This document shows positions 8,282 through 17,277 of a DNA stretch of 64,000 nucleotides, in pieces (the stretch's first letter is position 1; every line of letters starts with the position of its first letter). Below the pieces are notes generated by a model. That model made no database searches. It was not told where the DNA came from and saw nothing but the letters and a program-made list of their open reading frames with translations. The stretch covers positions 1-64,000 of the forward strand of contig NZ_JANHDI010000007.1 of NCBI RefSeq assembly GCF_024494595.1. The letters are read 5' to 3'. The DNA is from Halobellus rarus. GTDB taxonomy: Archaea > Halobacteriota > Halobacteria > Halobacteriales > Haloferacaceae. Both the position numbers and the translations under genes were made by a program.

Positions 8282-9094
8282 TCACTCCGCGCCGATCGTA
8301 CACGCGTCCGTGTACTCGACGTCGTCGATCGAGTCGATCGGACCGTCGCCGCAGACCGGGCACTCGGGGTTCTGCTGGTAGGGGACGGTCTCGAAGCTCA
8401 TCTCCATCGCGTCGTAGAACAGCAGCCGACCGGTCAGCGTCTCGCCGGCGTCTAAGACGAGTTTCACCGCCTCCGTCGCCTGGATGCAGCCGACCGTCCC
8501 GGGGAGGACGCCGAGCACGCCCGTCGTCGCGCAGTCGGGAACCGTCCCCGGTTCGGGGGCTTCGGGGAACAGACACCGATAGCACGGGCCCTCGGGAGTG
8601 AGCGTCGTGATCTGGCCCTCGAACTTGTAGATCGCGCCGTGAGCGATGGGGATCTCCCGGAGGCGACAGAAGTCGTTCAGCAGATAGCGCGTGGGGAAGT
8701 TGTCGGAGGCGTCGACGACGACGTCGTGGCCCGGAACGACCGAGTCGACGTTCTCCTTCGTCAACCGCGTCTCGTAGGTCTCGACGTCGACGTCGGGGTT
8801 CAAGTTCTCGACGAACGCGGCGGCGCTGTCGACCTTCGGCCGCCCGACGTCGTCGTCGCCGTGGATGACCTGCCGTTGGAGGTTGCTCCGCTCGACGACG
8901 TCGTCGTCGACGACGCCGAGCGTGCCGACCCCCGCGGCGGCGAGGTACTGAATCACTGGCGCGCCGAGGCCGCCCGCGCCGACGACGAGGACCCGCGAAT
9001 CGAGCAGGCTCGCCTGCCCCTCGGGGCCGACCTCGTCCATAATGATGTGTCTGGAGTACCGGTCCAACTGCGTCGAGTCGAGTGAGAGTGACAT
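8282..9094 (-). CDS. ubaA: SAMP-activating E1 enzyme (UbaA/MoeB/ThiF family)
   Basis: 270 residues, full length for the family. The ATP-binding motif GAGGLGAP is at 39-46, with DDDVVERSNLQRQ at 63-75, the aspartate loop SDNFPTRYLLND, two zinc pairs C171/C174 and C245/C248, and the likely catalytic cysteine C188 in PDCATTGVLG. In haloarchaea the single E1 adenylates the small archaeal modifier proteins for protein conjugation and also activates sulfur carriers for molybdopterin and tRNA thiolation. It is cytoplasmic. The neighbours (winged-helix protein, Rieske protein) give no direct clue. The ATG at 9094 lies about 27 nt from a TATA-like AGTTATCC (minus strand). Confidence 0.92.
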   Translation of the reverse strand: MSLSLDSTQLDRYSRHIIMDEVGPEGQASLLDSRVLVVGAGGLGAPVIQYLAAAGVGTLGVVDDDVVERSNLQRQVIHGDDDVGRPKVDSAAAFVENLNPDVDVETYETRLTKENVDSVVPGHDVVVDASDNFPTRYLLNDFCRLREIPIAHGAIYKFEGQITTLTPEGPCYRCLFPEAPEPGTVPDCATTGVLGVLPGTVGCIQATEAVKLVLDAGETLTGRLLFYDAMEMSFETVPYQQNPECPVCGDGPIDSIDDVEYTDACTIGAE

Positions 9095-9217
9095 AGGTGT
9101 CCTCGGTCGGCGAGCGGGATAACTTCTCGTGGAACGATCGGCGAACCGTCTCTGTCGGTCACGGGTCGGACCCGGACGCGACTGTACCGCCGACCGCGCG
9201 ACGTCCCGTTCGGAACG

Positions 9218-9511
9218 TCACTCCGCGCAGCAGGCTTCGGCCTCGTCGGCGTCGCCCTCGGCGGGGTGGGTCTCCGGCGCGTCGTCGGTGAGTTGATAGA
9301 GATTCTGCCGCGCGTCCGCGAAGTAGACGTCCTCGTCGACGACGTCGATGCCTTCGAGCCGTTCGAGCGCGTATCGGACCGTCCGAGCCGACAGCATCGA
9401 CTCCTGGACGATCCCCTTCTGGGTCAGCGGTCCGTTGTATTCGAGTACCTTGAAGACCAGTTTCGCGCTCGGCGGGAGGTCGTCGAGACTCTCCTGTTCT
9501 GCCTCTGCCAT
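9218..9511 (-). CDS. Small winged-helix DNA-binding protein with Cys-Cys tail
   Basis: 97 residues. Residues 14-75 form a winged helix of MarR/TrmB type (SAKLVFKVLEYNGPLTQKG, then SMLSARTVRYALERLEG as recognition helix, then a short wing). The tail is acidic and ends EACCAE, so an adjacent cysteine pair could sense redox state or metal. A TATA-like GGTTTATG (minus strand) lies about 30 nt upstream. It resembles small haloarchaeal MarR-like regulators; target genes are not evident. The divergent Rieske gene starts 146 bp away and is a possible target. Confidence 0.82.
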   Translation of the reverse strand: MAEAEQESLDDLPPSAKLVFKVLEYNGPLTQKGIVQESMLSARTVRYALERLEGIDVVDEDVYFADARQNLYQLTDDAPETHPAEGDADEAEACCAE

Positions 9512-9656
9512 TAGGTCGTATTCAGCGGCCGAACCGTCATAAACCTTCGCGAGTCCGGGCGGCGAGGAAGGCCGAATAACGGTCTGATAGCGGGTTACAG
9601 ACGGGTAACCACCCCGGACGTCACGCTTTTGCGACAGCCGTGGCTATCTGCAGTCG

Positions 9657-10067
9657 ATGCCGGAGGGCACGAAGATCGCGGACGTCGACGACGTCCCCGA
9701 ATCGGGATCGTACCGCTTCACGGCGACGGACGCGTTCACCAACGAGACCGAAGTCATTCTGGTCCGATGCGAGGAGAATCCGGGAATCGAGGCGTGGCGC
9801 AACACCTGTACCCACGAGAGCCAGCGGTTCGACCGGGGCGACGGTGCGGCGATCCGCGACGGCGAGATCGTCTGCCCGCGGCACGGCTCGATGTTCGACG
9901 CCTGTTCGGGCGCGTGCGACAACGGACCCGCCGCCGGGACCGAACTCCCCGGCGTGGCGGTCGCCGTCGAGTCCGGTTCGGTGTTCCTGACCGACGACAA
10001 CTACGCTTTCTTGCACGCGGGCGGGGCCGACGACGGGCCGGGGTCGACGTCGCACATCTCGCTCTGA
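9657..10067 (+). CDS. Rieske [2Fe-2S] protein
   Basis: 136 residues. The two cluster-binding boxes are C51-T-H53 (NTCTHES) and C73-P-R-H76 (CPRHGSMFD), as in soluble Rieske ferredoxins and the small NirD/bedB-like family. Two more cysteines, C83 and C87, follow closely. There is no signal peptide or membrane helix, so it is a cytoplasmic electron carrier. It ends 42 bp from the leuS stop, tail to tail. The oxidoreductase partner is unknown. Confidence 0.9.
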   Translation: MPEGTKIADVDDVPESGSYRFTATDAFTNETEVILVRCEENPGIEAWRNTCTHESQRFDRGDGAAIRDGEIVCPRHGSMFDACSGACDNGPAAGTELPGVAVAVESGSVFLTDDNYAFLHAGGADDGPGSTSHISL

Positions 10068-10109
10068 TCGGGCCCGAGCGTGTCACGGCGGACCCGGAGA
10101 GGAACCGCG

Positions 10110-13049
10110 TTACTCCGCTTCGAGTTCGATCGCCGGACGGAACGGTACGGCCCCCTTGCGCGCCTCGACGTCGTCGCCCTCTCGCTGGACGACGATCTCG
10201 GCCTCGAACTCCGACGCGAGGAAGTCCGCAGCACCGTCGTAGGCGTCGCTCTCGTCGATCTCGGCGAGCGTCGAGAGTTCGTCGTCGTCGCGACCGCGGG
10301 CGAACTCGATCAGTTCGCCCACGAGGTCGTTGACTGCGTTCCCGCGCTCGCGGAGGTCGGGATCCTGCATCACCTCGCCCATCACCGCGCCCTGGTCCGC
10401 GCCCAGATCCGCGACCGTCGCGAAGACGTCGTGCTTCCAGTCGGCGGCGACGGTGATCCGGATCCGGTCGGGATCGGCCTCGGGAACGTCCTCCTCGGCG
10501 TTCTGCAGCGACTGCTGGATCCCCTGGATGTCCTCGACGAGCCGTTCGACCTGCGTCTCCGCGGCCTCGATCCCGCGGTCCAGCAGGTCCTCGTCGACCT
10601 CGGGCCACGGGGCGTCCTCCGCGGGCGTGCCCGTCAGCCGCTCGTGGAGCTCGTTCGTGAGGAACGGGACGAACGGCGCGAGCAGGCGGAGGCGGGTCTC
10701 CAAGACCTCCCGCAGCGTCCACCGCGCGGCGGGCCGCGAGCCGTTCGTCCGGCGGCGGTACCACCGCAGGTCCTCCTCGAAGTCGTAGAAGGCGGCCTGA
10801 CTCGCCGTTCGCGTCTCGGAGCCCTCCATCGCCTCGGTGACGGTCTCGACGGTGCGCTGCAGCCGCGACAGCAGCCATCGGTCCGCCGTCGCGAGTTCGG
10901 GACGTTCCTCGGGGCCCGGATCGTCGATGACGTCCTGCGCGCGGTTCCAGAAGCGTTCGAGCTGATTTCGCACCGAGGCGACCTGCTCGGCGCGCCAGTC
11001 GTAGTCCTGCCACGGCTCCGCCGAGTTCAGGAGGAAGAACCGAACCGTGTCCGCGCCGTACTCCTCGATGGCCTTGCCCGGGAGGACGACGTGACCTTTC
11101 GAGGAGGACATCTTCTCGCCTTCGAGCAGGCCCATTCCCATGATGACGATCCCCTCGGGCCACTGCGACTGGTCGAACAGTTCGGCGTGGTGGAACAGGT
11201 AGAACGTCAGGTGATTCGAGATGAGGTCGTTCGCGGAGAACCGGTAGGTGACCGGGTACCAGTAGAGCCACTCCGAGCGCAGTTCCAGCGCGCGCTCGTC
11301 GGGGTCGTCGACGGCGTCGGATCCATAAAAGAGCGCGTCGAAGAACTCTCTGTCGAGGTCCGCCGCGGGGATCTCATCGAGCCGGTGGGCGATCGTGTAG
11401 TACGCCATGTAGATCGTCGAGTCCGACAGCGGCTCGATGACGAACTCGTCGTCCCACGGCAGGCGGGTGCCCAGCCCGTAGTTCCGGATGCAGGGCCACT
11501 CGTTCAGCCAGTCGATCGTGTGATCGTACTCGCCGCGGGTGTTCTCCGGGATCGCCTCCATCCGCGAGACGACGTCGTGAGCCTTCTGCTTCCAGGCCTC
11601 GTCGTTGTAGCGGAGGAACCACGTGTCCTGCTCGGCGACGACGACGTCGCCGCCGCAGCGGCAGACGACCTCCTCGGAGAACTCCCGCATCGTCCCGAAC
11701 GCGCCCTCGTCGCGGTAGGCGTCGCGGAATCTGCCTCTCACGTCCTCGACGACCTCGCCGGCGAACTCGCCGTACTCGTCGTTCAGTTCTCCTCGGTGGA
11801 ACTCGCTGTTGTACAGTTCCTTGGTGGCCGCTTCGAGCGCGGGATCGGTGCTGGATTCGATCCCGGCCTCCTCGACCGCCGTCTTCGCGGGGATCTCGCC
11901 GTAGCCCTCGATCGAGAGGATCGGAATCGGTTCGATCGCCTCGACCTCGGCGGGATCGATCCCGTACTCGGCCATCCGCTCGTCGTCGGCCTTCGCTTCC
12001 TGGAGGGCGACGTAGTCGTCCGGCGAGTGCGCCGGCACCGACATCACGACGCCGGTGGCGTTCTCGGCGTCGACGAAGTCGGCGGGAAGAACGAGGACTT
12101 CGTCGCCGGTGATCGGGTTGGTGACGCGCTCGCCGACGAGGTGCTCGCCCGAGACCGTGCGCTTGGAGACGACCTCGTGGCCCTGCAACTGGAGCTTCTC
12201 GACCGCCGCGGCGGAGACGAACCACTCCTCGCCGTCGACGTCGGCGATCACGTAGTCGGCGTCGGGGTCGATGTAGGCGTTCGTGACGCCGCGGACGGTC
12301 TCCGGCCGGAGCGTCGCCATCGGCACGACCGTGTCGCCGTGACCGAAGCGGATCAGGGTGTACTCCTGGAACTCCGCCTCCTCGCCTTCGAGTAAGTCGT
12401 GGGTCGTGACCGGCTGTTTCTCGTTGGTGCAGTACTTGACGGGGTGGAGGCCCTTCTCCAGGAGGCCGCGGTCGCGCAGCGTCTCGTACTGCCAGGTGAT
12501 GAACTTCGAGTACCGGTCGTCGTTGGTGGTGAACTCCCGCCGCCAGTCGACCGAGAGCCCGAGGTCCTTCATCCCCTTCTTGTAGTGCTCCTCGATGAAG
12601 TGCCGGGCGTAGCCCATCGGCGTCTCCAGGTCTTCGAGGGTGTCCTCGGCGACGTTGTAGGTGTCCCGGAGGACCGAGAGCTGTTCCTCCTCGCCCTTCT
12701 TCAGCCGCTCGACCGCGCCGATGATCGGCGTGCCGGTGACGTGCCAGGCGATCGGGAAGAGCACGTTGTCGCCCTGCTGCCGTCGGTAGCGGGCGTAGAC
12801 GTCGGGGACGGTGTAGGTCCGAGCGTGCCCGATGTGCATCCCGCCGCTGGGGTACGGATAGGGGACCGTGATGAACGTGGGATCGTCGCTGTCGGCGTCA
12901 GTGGCGTCCGAGACGTCGGGGGCGTCATCGGAGGCATCAGCATCGACCGCGGCCGCCGCTTCGGCCTCGGCCGGATCGGCCTCGTAGCGACCCTCCTCGG
13001 CCCACCGCTCGCGCCAGCGCGCTTCGAGTTCCTGCGGGTCGTAGTCCAT
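10110..13049 (-). CDS. leuS: Leucyl-tRNA synthetase
   Basis: 979 residues from the ATG at 13049 (MDYDPQELEARW). Class Ia synthetase: the HIGH motif appears as MHIGHART near residue 70 and KMSKS as EKMSSSKGH near 645. A large editing domain lies between (EEWFVSAAAVEKLQLQG), and the C-terminal anticodon-binding region is archaeal/eukaryotic in type. An Ala/Asp-rich insertion occupies about residues 24-55, before the first conserved block, and is probably a disordered acidic halophile insert. It charges tRNA-Leu in the cytoplasm. A very long plus-strand frame over the gene is a GC-driven shadow. Confidence 0.97.
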   Translation of the reverse strand: MDYDPQELEARWRERWAEEGRYEADPAEAEAAAAVDADASDDAPDVSDATDADSDDPTFITVPYPYPSGGMHIGHARTYTVPDVYARYRRQQGDNVLFPIAWHVTGTPIIGAVERLKKGEEEQLSVLRDTYNVAEDTLEDLETPMGYARHFIEEHYKKGMKDLGLSVDWRREFTTNDDRYSKFITWQYETLRDRGLLEKGLHPVKYCTNEKQPVTTHDLLEGEEAEFQEYTLIRFGHGDTVVPMATLRPETVRGVTNAYIDPDADYVIADVDGEEWFVSAAAVEKLQLQGHEVVSKRTVSGEHLVGERVTNPITGDEVLVLPADFVDAENATGVVMSVPAHSPDDYVALQEAKADDERMAEYGIDPAEVEAIEPIPILSIEGYGEIPAKTAVEEAGIESSTDPALEAATKELYNSEFHRGELNDEYGEFAGEVVEDVRGRFRDAYRDEGAFGTMREFSEEVVCRCGGDVVVAEQDTWFLRYNDEAWKQKAHDVVSRMEAIPENTRGEYDHTIDWLNEWPCIRNYGLGTRLPWDDEFVIEPLSDSTIYMAYYTIAHRLDEIPAADLDREFFDALFYGSDAVDDPDERALELRSEWLYWYPVTYRFSANDLISNHLTFYLFHHAELFDQSQWPEGIVIMGMGLLEGEKMSSSKGHVVLPGKAIEEYGADTVRFFLLNSAEPWQDYDWRAEQVASVRNQLERFWNRAQDVIDDPGPEERPELATADRWLLSRLQRTVETVTEAMEGSETRTASQAAFYDFEEDLRWYRRRTNGSRPAARWTLREVLETRLRLLAPFVPFLTNELHERLTGTPAEDAPWPEVDEDLLDRGIEAAETQVERLVEDIQGIQQSLQNAEEDVPEADPDRIRITVAADWKHDVFATVADLGADQGAVMGEVMQDPDLRERGNAVNDLVGELIEFARGRDDDELSTLAEIDESDAYDGAADFLASEFEAEIVVQREGDDVEARKGAVPFRPAIELEAE

Positions 13050-13169
13050 ACCTACCCTCACTGAACGGGACGGTAAAATAGCTCCTAACTCGGACGGGCG
13101 GCGTCTTCTCGTGGAGGGACCCCGCGCGGAAGGGACAACGCTAAGGCCGCCGGCCGGCCGCGTTCTGGT

Positions 13170-14039
13170 ATGCACGCAGACGCGGTCGTCCTCGACATCG
13201 ACGGCGTCCTCCTCGACGTCGCCGACTCCTACCGGCGCGCCATCGTGGAGTCCGTCGAGCGACTGTGCGGCCGGACGATCGACCGCGAGGACGTCCAGCT
13301 GTTCAAGGACGCCGGCGGCTTCAACAACGACTGGGACGTGACGTACGCGGCGGCGCTGTACGTCCTCGTCGACGAGCGCGAAGCGATCGACCTCGCGACG
13401 TTCGCCGACGGGATCGAGGCGGCGGGCGGCGGTCTCGACGCCGCCGAGTCGGTCGCGGCCGACCACCTCGGCGACGACGCCTTCGCCGCAGTACGCGACG
13501 ACTGGGACCGCGAGGGGCTTCGCGACGCGTTCCAGGCGCTGTACCTCGGCGCGGACCTGTACCGCGACCTCGAAGGCGGCGACCCGCCGTTCGAGACCGC
13601 CGGCTACATCCACGACGAACCGGTCCTCGTCGATCCCGAAACGCTCGACGCGCTCGCATCGAACGCCGCGGTGGGCGTCCTCACCGGTCGACCGGCCGCG
13701 GAGGCCGACATCGCGCTCGAACGCGTCGGCCTCGACCTCCCCGACGAGCACCGCTTCACGATGGACGACTGGGCGGAGGGCAAGCCGCACCCGAGCGCGC
13801 TCACGACGCTCGCAGAGCGCTTCGACGCCGACAGCGTGGCCTTCGCCGGCGATACCCTCGACGACGTGAAGACTGCCGTCAACGCCGCCGAGGTCGACCC
13901 CCATCGGACCTACCACGGCATCGGCGTCCTCACCGGCGGGCTGACCGGCGAGTCGGGACGAGTGGCTTACGAGTCAGTCGGCGCGGCGGCGGTCGTCGAC
14001 TCCGTGAACGACCTCCCGGGGCTGCTGTTCGGGGAGTGA
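13170..14039 (+). CDS. HAD-superfamily hydrolase
   Basis: 289 residues. Motif I is LDIDGVLLD (nucleophile and acid aspartates at D9 and D11), motif II is VLTGRPAAE, motif III is [11 protein letters not shown], and motif IV is [11 protein letters not shown]. The cap is inserted after motif I (HAD subclass IA; the family resembles TIGR01548 archaeal proteins). Expected activity is phosphatase on a small phosphorylated metabolite, substrate unknown. It is divergent from leuS and followed by two small membrane-protein genes with short gaps (7 and 42 bp), probably one operon. Confidence 0.88.
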   Translation: MHADAVVLDIDGVLLDVADSYRRAIVESVERLCGRTIDREDVQLFKDAGGFNNDWDVTYAAALYVLVDEREAIDLATFADGIEAAGGGLDAAESVAADHLGDDAFAAVRDDWDREGLRDAFQALYLGADLYRDLEGGDPPFETAGYIHDEPVLVDPETLDALASNAAVGVLTGRPAAEADIALERVGLDLPDEHRFTMDDWAEGKPHPSALTTLAERFDADSVAFAGDTLDDVKTAVNAAEVDPHRTYHGIGVLTGGLTGESGRVAYESVGAAAVVDSVNDLPGLLFGE

Positions 14040-14046
14040 TTGCCGG

Positions 14047-14442
14047 ATGAACGCGCTCCGGATCGAACGACTGATCTGGGCCGTCGTGTTCGCCGCCCTC
14101 GTCGCGCTCGTCGTCGCGTTCGTGCTCGTCCCCGCGTTCGTGCCCGTCCCCGACCTGACCGGCGTCGTGCCGCTCGTCGTCGCGCTCGTCACGTTCGCCG
14201 CCGTGGCACCGATCGCCGCGCGCCTCTCGCTGGGGGCGATCTCGGCCGACGAGAAGCCCGGCGATCAGACCGTCCAGTACGTCGTCTTCTTTGTGGTCGC
14301 CGTCGTCGGGCAAGTCGCGCTCGGCTCGCTCGGCTACGAGGGAACCGGCCCGAGTCTGTTCGCCTTCGCCGCCGGTTGGCTCGCCGCGACGAAGGCCCGG
14401 CGGCTGAACCCGCGGCGCTGGAACCGGGAGGCGGCGGCGTGA
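14047..14442 (+). CDS. Small membrane protein, uncharacterized
   Basis: 131 residues with four predicted helices (about 9-30, 38-60, 78-96 and 103-116). Short charged loops include ISADEKPGDQTVQ, and the basic C-terminus is ARRLNPRRWNRE. No family-specific catalytic residue is visible. It starts 7 bp after the HAD gene and is likely co-transcribed with it and the next gene. Confidence 0.75.
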   Translation: MNALRIERLIWAVVFAALVALVVAFVLVPAFVPVPDLTGVVPLVVALVTFAAVAPIAARLSLGAISADEKPGDQTVQYVVFFVVAVVGQVALGSLGYEGTGPSLFAFAAGWLAATKARRLNPRRWNREAAA

Positions 14443-14484
14443 GCGGACGCGGCCGCCGTGCCGGCGTCGAGGGGCCGATCGGCG

Positions 14485-14697
14485 ATGAGTGACGACTCCC
14501 CACTCGGCGACGTGAAATCGAACCTCCTCCGGTTCGTCGCCGTGGTCCTGGTGGTCGACGTCCTCGGCCTCGGACTGTGGAGCCTGCTCCCGCCGGAGAC
14601 GACGGTCCGAACGGGGATACTCTTCGGAACGCTTCTGGTCGCGCCCCTGCTGGGGTTCCTCGTCGTATACGCCCCCGCGGTCTCCGCGTCGAAGTAA
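14485..14697 (+). CDS. Two-helix membrane protein, uncharacterized
   Basis: 70 residues from the ATG at 14485 (MSDDSPLGDV). Two hydrophobic helices at about 13-32 and 42-64 are joined by a short loop. The acidic N-terminus should be cytoplasmic. It resembles many small haloarchaeal DUF proteins with no known function, and it closes the HAD-membrane operon. Confidence 0.7.
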   Translation: MSDDSPLGDVKSNLLRFVAVVLVVDVLGLGLWSLLPPETTVRTGILFGTLLVAPLLGFLVVYAPAVSASK

Positions 14698-14840
14698 CGG
14701 AACGGCGGGCGCGCGGTCGTCTCACCGCTCGCGCACCGACTCGCCATTCTCCCCCTCGAACTCCGGCTCGCCATTCCCCTTCGAACTCCGGCTCGCCGCT
14801 TCTCACAATCCTTTACCCCCTCGGTTCCGCACGGACTCCT

Positions 14841-15509
14841 ATGCGAATCGCACTGCTCGGCGGAACCGGGGACCTTGGCGAAGGGCTCGCGCTCCGCTGG
14901 GCGTTCCACACGAACCACGACGTCGTGATCGGTTCCTGCGACCCCGACGACGCGCACGCGGCGGCCGACGAGTACGCCGAAACCGTCGCGGCGCACGGTC
15001 GCGACGTCAAGATCACGGGCTTCGAGAACGGGATGGCGGCCGACCGCGCCGACGTCGTCGTCCTCGCGGTCCCGCCGTACAACGTCGCCGACACCGTCGA
15101 ATCCGTTTCAGACGGTCTCGGGGCAGACGACGTCCTCGTCACGCCCGCGGCGGGGATGCAGCGCGACGAGGACGGCTTCCACGCGCACCCGCCGGGCGCG
15201 GGCAGCGTCGCGGCGCTCGTCGCCGACGCCGCCCCCGACGACGTCCCGGTCGTCGGCGCGCTTCACACTCTCCCCGCCGGCCGCCTCGCCGACCTGGACG
15301 CCGACCTCGGGATCGACGCGCTGCTCGTCGGCGACGACGATCGGGCGAAGGGCGCCGTCGCCGGACTGATCGAAGACATCGACGGCCTCCGGGCGCTCGA
15401 CGCGGGCGGCCTCGCGAACGCCGCCGAAGTCGAGTCGTTGCCGCCGCTCCTGATCAACGTCGCGCGGGAGAACGACGGGCTGGCGGACCTCGGGGTGCGG
15501 TTCGAGTAG
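14841..15509 (+). CDS. npdG: F420H2:NADP+ oxidoreductase
   Basis: 222 residues, the usual family length. The N-terminal Rossmann motif is LLGGTGDLGEGLALRWA, then IGSCDPDDA after the second strand (NADP phosphate site region) and VVLAVPPYNVADT. The enzyme transfers hydride between reduced deazaflavin F420 and NADP in the cytoplasm. The ATG at 14841 is immediately after a pyrimidine tract. It is monocistronic in this window; no F420 biosynthesis gene is nearby. Confidence 0.9.
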   Translation: MRIALLGGTGDLGEGLALRWAFHTNHDVVIGSCDPDDAHAAADEYAETVAAHGRDVKITGFENGMAADRADVVVLAVPPYNVADTVESVSDGLGADDVLVTPAAGMQRDEDGFHAHPPGAGSVAALVADAAPDDVPVVGALHTLPAGRLADLDADLGIDALLVGDDDRAKGAVAGLIEDIDGLRALDAGGLANAAEVESLPPLLINVARENDGLADLGVRFE

Positions 15510-15724
15510 TTCGGTCCTTCCGTCGTCGCGTGTCGCGGGCGCGCTCTGCGCGTCTCTCACCGAGCGTCGTCCGACGCTCGCTCGCGCTCCTGATCCGACC
15601 GTCTCCGACTGCAGGACGACGCGGGAGGTGACCGATCGGCCGTGGCTGTCCGCGGGGGGAAGAGGCCGTCCCGGAGCGGCCGAGGAGACTGATCGATGCA
15701 GCGACCCGCTGATGCGACAGTCAA

Positions 15725-15730
15725 CTATAT
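15725..15730 (+). promoter_or_regulatory. TATA box for the downstream histidine kinase
   Basis: CTATAT lies 29-34 nt before the ATG at 15759. It supports that start over an in-frame ATG at 15696, which lies upstream of the TATA box. Confidence 0.55.
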
Positions 15731-15758
15731 CCGACGCACCCGAGAGCGTAGCAGTACG

Positions 15759-16868
15759 ATGGATCCGTCAGGGGCGGCGAGAAACGAGCACACCTCGGTC
15801 CTCCCGGCGTCGTCGGTGCCGCTGCTCGTGCTCGCCGCGGGCGTCCTCGTCCTCGCCGTCGGCGTCTCCCAGGCCGTTTTGGCCCTTTTCAGCGACGGCC
15901 CGCTCGCCGTCGCGCTCTTCGACCTGCTGTTCGTCGGCGTCCCCGGAAGCATCCTGCTGTACACCGGGCGCTGGATGCCCCGATCGGACATCGTCCCTCG
16001 GTACTACCCGCGACTCATCGCCTGGGTCGTCGGGGCTATCGTCGTGATGTTCGGGTTCATCCTGCTACGCGACCTCCACCCGGGCGTCACCGCCGAGTGG
16101 TCGGTCGGGACGCAGGCCATCGCGCTGATGATCGGTTCGGTCGGCGGACTGGCTATCGGCATTCAGGAGACGCGCGCGACGGTGCGGACGGCACAACTCG
16201 AAGAGCGAACGCGCGAACTCGAGGCCCGAGAGCGGCAACTCACGCGGCAGAACGAGCGGCTCGAGGAGTTCGCAAACGTCGTCTCCCACGACCTTCGGAA
16301 CCCGCTGAACGTGGCCGACGGACGGCTGGAACTGGCCCGCGAGGAGTGCGACAGCGAGCACCTCGATCGCGTCGCGCAGGCGCACGACCGGATGGAAGTT
16401 CTCATCGACGACCTGCTCACGCTGGCCCGGGAGGGTGCGGTCGTGACTGACCCCGAACCGGTCGACCTCGACGCGGTTCTGGAGGCGTGCTGGGCGAACG
16501 TCGCGACGAGCGAGGCGACGCTCCGAGCCGACCTCGACCGAACCGTCCGCGCCGACGAGAGCCGACTGAAACAGCTCTTCGAGAACCTCGTCCGCAACGC
16601 CGTCGAGCACGGTGGTACGGGCGTGACCGTCACCGTCGGCGAACTTCCGAACGGCTTCTACGTCGAGGACACCGGTCCGGGAATCCCCGCGGACGAACGT
16701 GAGGACGTCTTCGACACCGGGTATTCGACGAGTCAGGACGGGACCGGATTCGGGCTGAGCATCGTCGAGCAGGTGGCGAAGGCACACGGGTGGGACGTCC
16801 GCGCGACCGACGGGGCCGACGGCGGCGCGCGGTTCGAGATCTTCGGCGTCGAGTGCGTCGACGAATAG
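15759..16868 (+). CDS. Membrane sensor histidine kinase
   Basis: 369 residues from the ATG at 15759. The N-terminal about 140 residues hold four membrane helices (around 20-40, 48-68, 85-105 and 117-136). A charged coiled stretch follows (EERTRELEARERQLTRQ). The H-box is VVSHDLRNPLN near residue 176; the N-box LFENLVRNAVEHG is near 274; the G-boxes are VEDTGPGIP and GTGFGLSIV. It should autophosphorylate on the H-box histidine and pass phosphate to a response regulator, none of which is encoded here. The signal sensed by the membrane part is unknown. Confidence 0.9.
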   Translation: MDPSGAARNEHTSVLPASSVPLLVLAAGVLVLAVGVSQAVLALFSDGPLAVALFDLLFVGVPGSILLYTGRWMPRSDIVPRYYPRLIAWVVGAIVVMFGFILLRDLHPGVTAEWSVGTQAIALMIGSVGGLAIGIQETRATVRTAQLEERTRELEARERQLTRQNERLEEFANVVSHDLRNPLNVADGRLELAREECDSEHLDRVAQAHDRMEVLIDDLLTLAREGAVVTDPEPVDLDAVLEACWANVATSEATLRADLDRTVRADESRLKQLFENLVRNAVEHGGTGVTVTVGELPNGFYVEDTGPGIPADEREDVFDTGYSTSQDGTGFGLSIVEQVAKAHGWDVRATDGADGGARFEIFGVECVDE

Positions 16869-16922
16869 CGCCTCGGACGCATCGCTCGATGTCGACGCGC
16901 CGACGCCGGTCGCACACGGCGT

Positions 16923-17225
16923 TCAGAACCGGTCGCGAAGTTCCGTCCGCAGGTCCTCCAGCGTGACGTCCTCCATCGCGAGCAGAACCAGCAGGTGATA
17001 CACGAGGTCGGCGCTCTCGGCCAGCAGTTCCTCCTCGTCGTCGTCCTTCGCGGCCAGGATCGTCTCGGTCGTCTCCTCGCCGAGTTTCTCCAGGACGGCG
17101 TTCTCTCCCTTCTCGTGGGTGAAGAGCGACGCGGTGTACGAGCCCTCCGGGAGCGTCTCCTTCCGGTCCTCGATCGTCGCGAACAGTTCGTCGAGGACCT
17201 CCGCCGGCGGCGTGTCCGACTCCAT
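16923..17225 (-). CDS. hisE: Phosphoribosyl-ATP diphosphatase
   Basis: 100 residues from the ATG at 17225. Shows the all-alpha NTP-pyrophosphohydrolase pattern with acidic metal ligands: EKLGEETTETILAAK then LLAESADLVYHLLVLL. The enzyme removes pyrophosphate from phosphoribosyl-ATP, the second step of histidine synthesis. It stands alone away from other his genes, as often in haloarchaea. The upstream in-frame extension to 17291 has no family match. Confidence 0.93.
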   Translation of the reverse strand: MESDTPPAEVLDELFATIEDRKETLPEGSYTASLFTHEKGENAVLEKLGEETTETILAAKDDDEEELLAESADLVYHLLVLLAMEDVTLEDLRTELRDRF

Positions 17226-17277
17226 ACGCCTAGGTGTCGCGGTCGGAAAAAGAATCGTCCGGTTCGCCGCTTCGCCG

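Noticed and set aside
10080-12395. A plus-strand frame of 771 codons antisense to leuS
   Set aside because: Leucyl-tRNA synthetase is unmistakable on the other strand; the antisense frame is the usual GC-rich codon-position shadow (Arg/Leu/Val/Asp-rich, no motifs).
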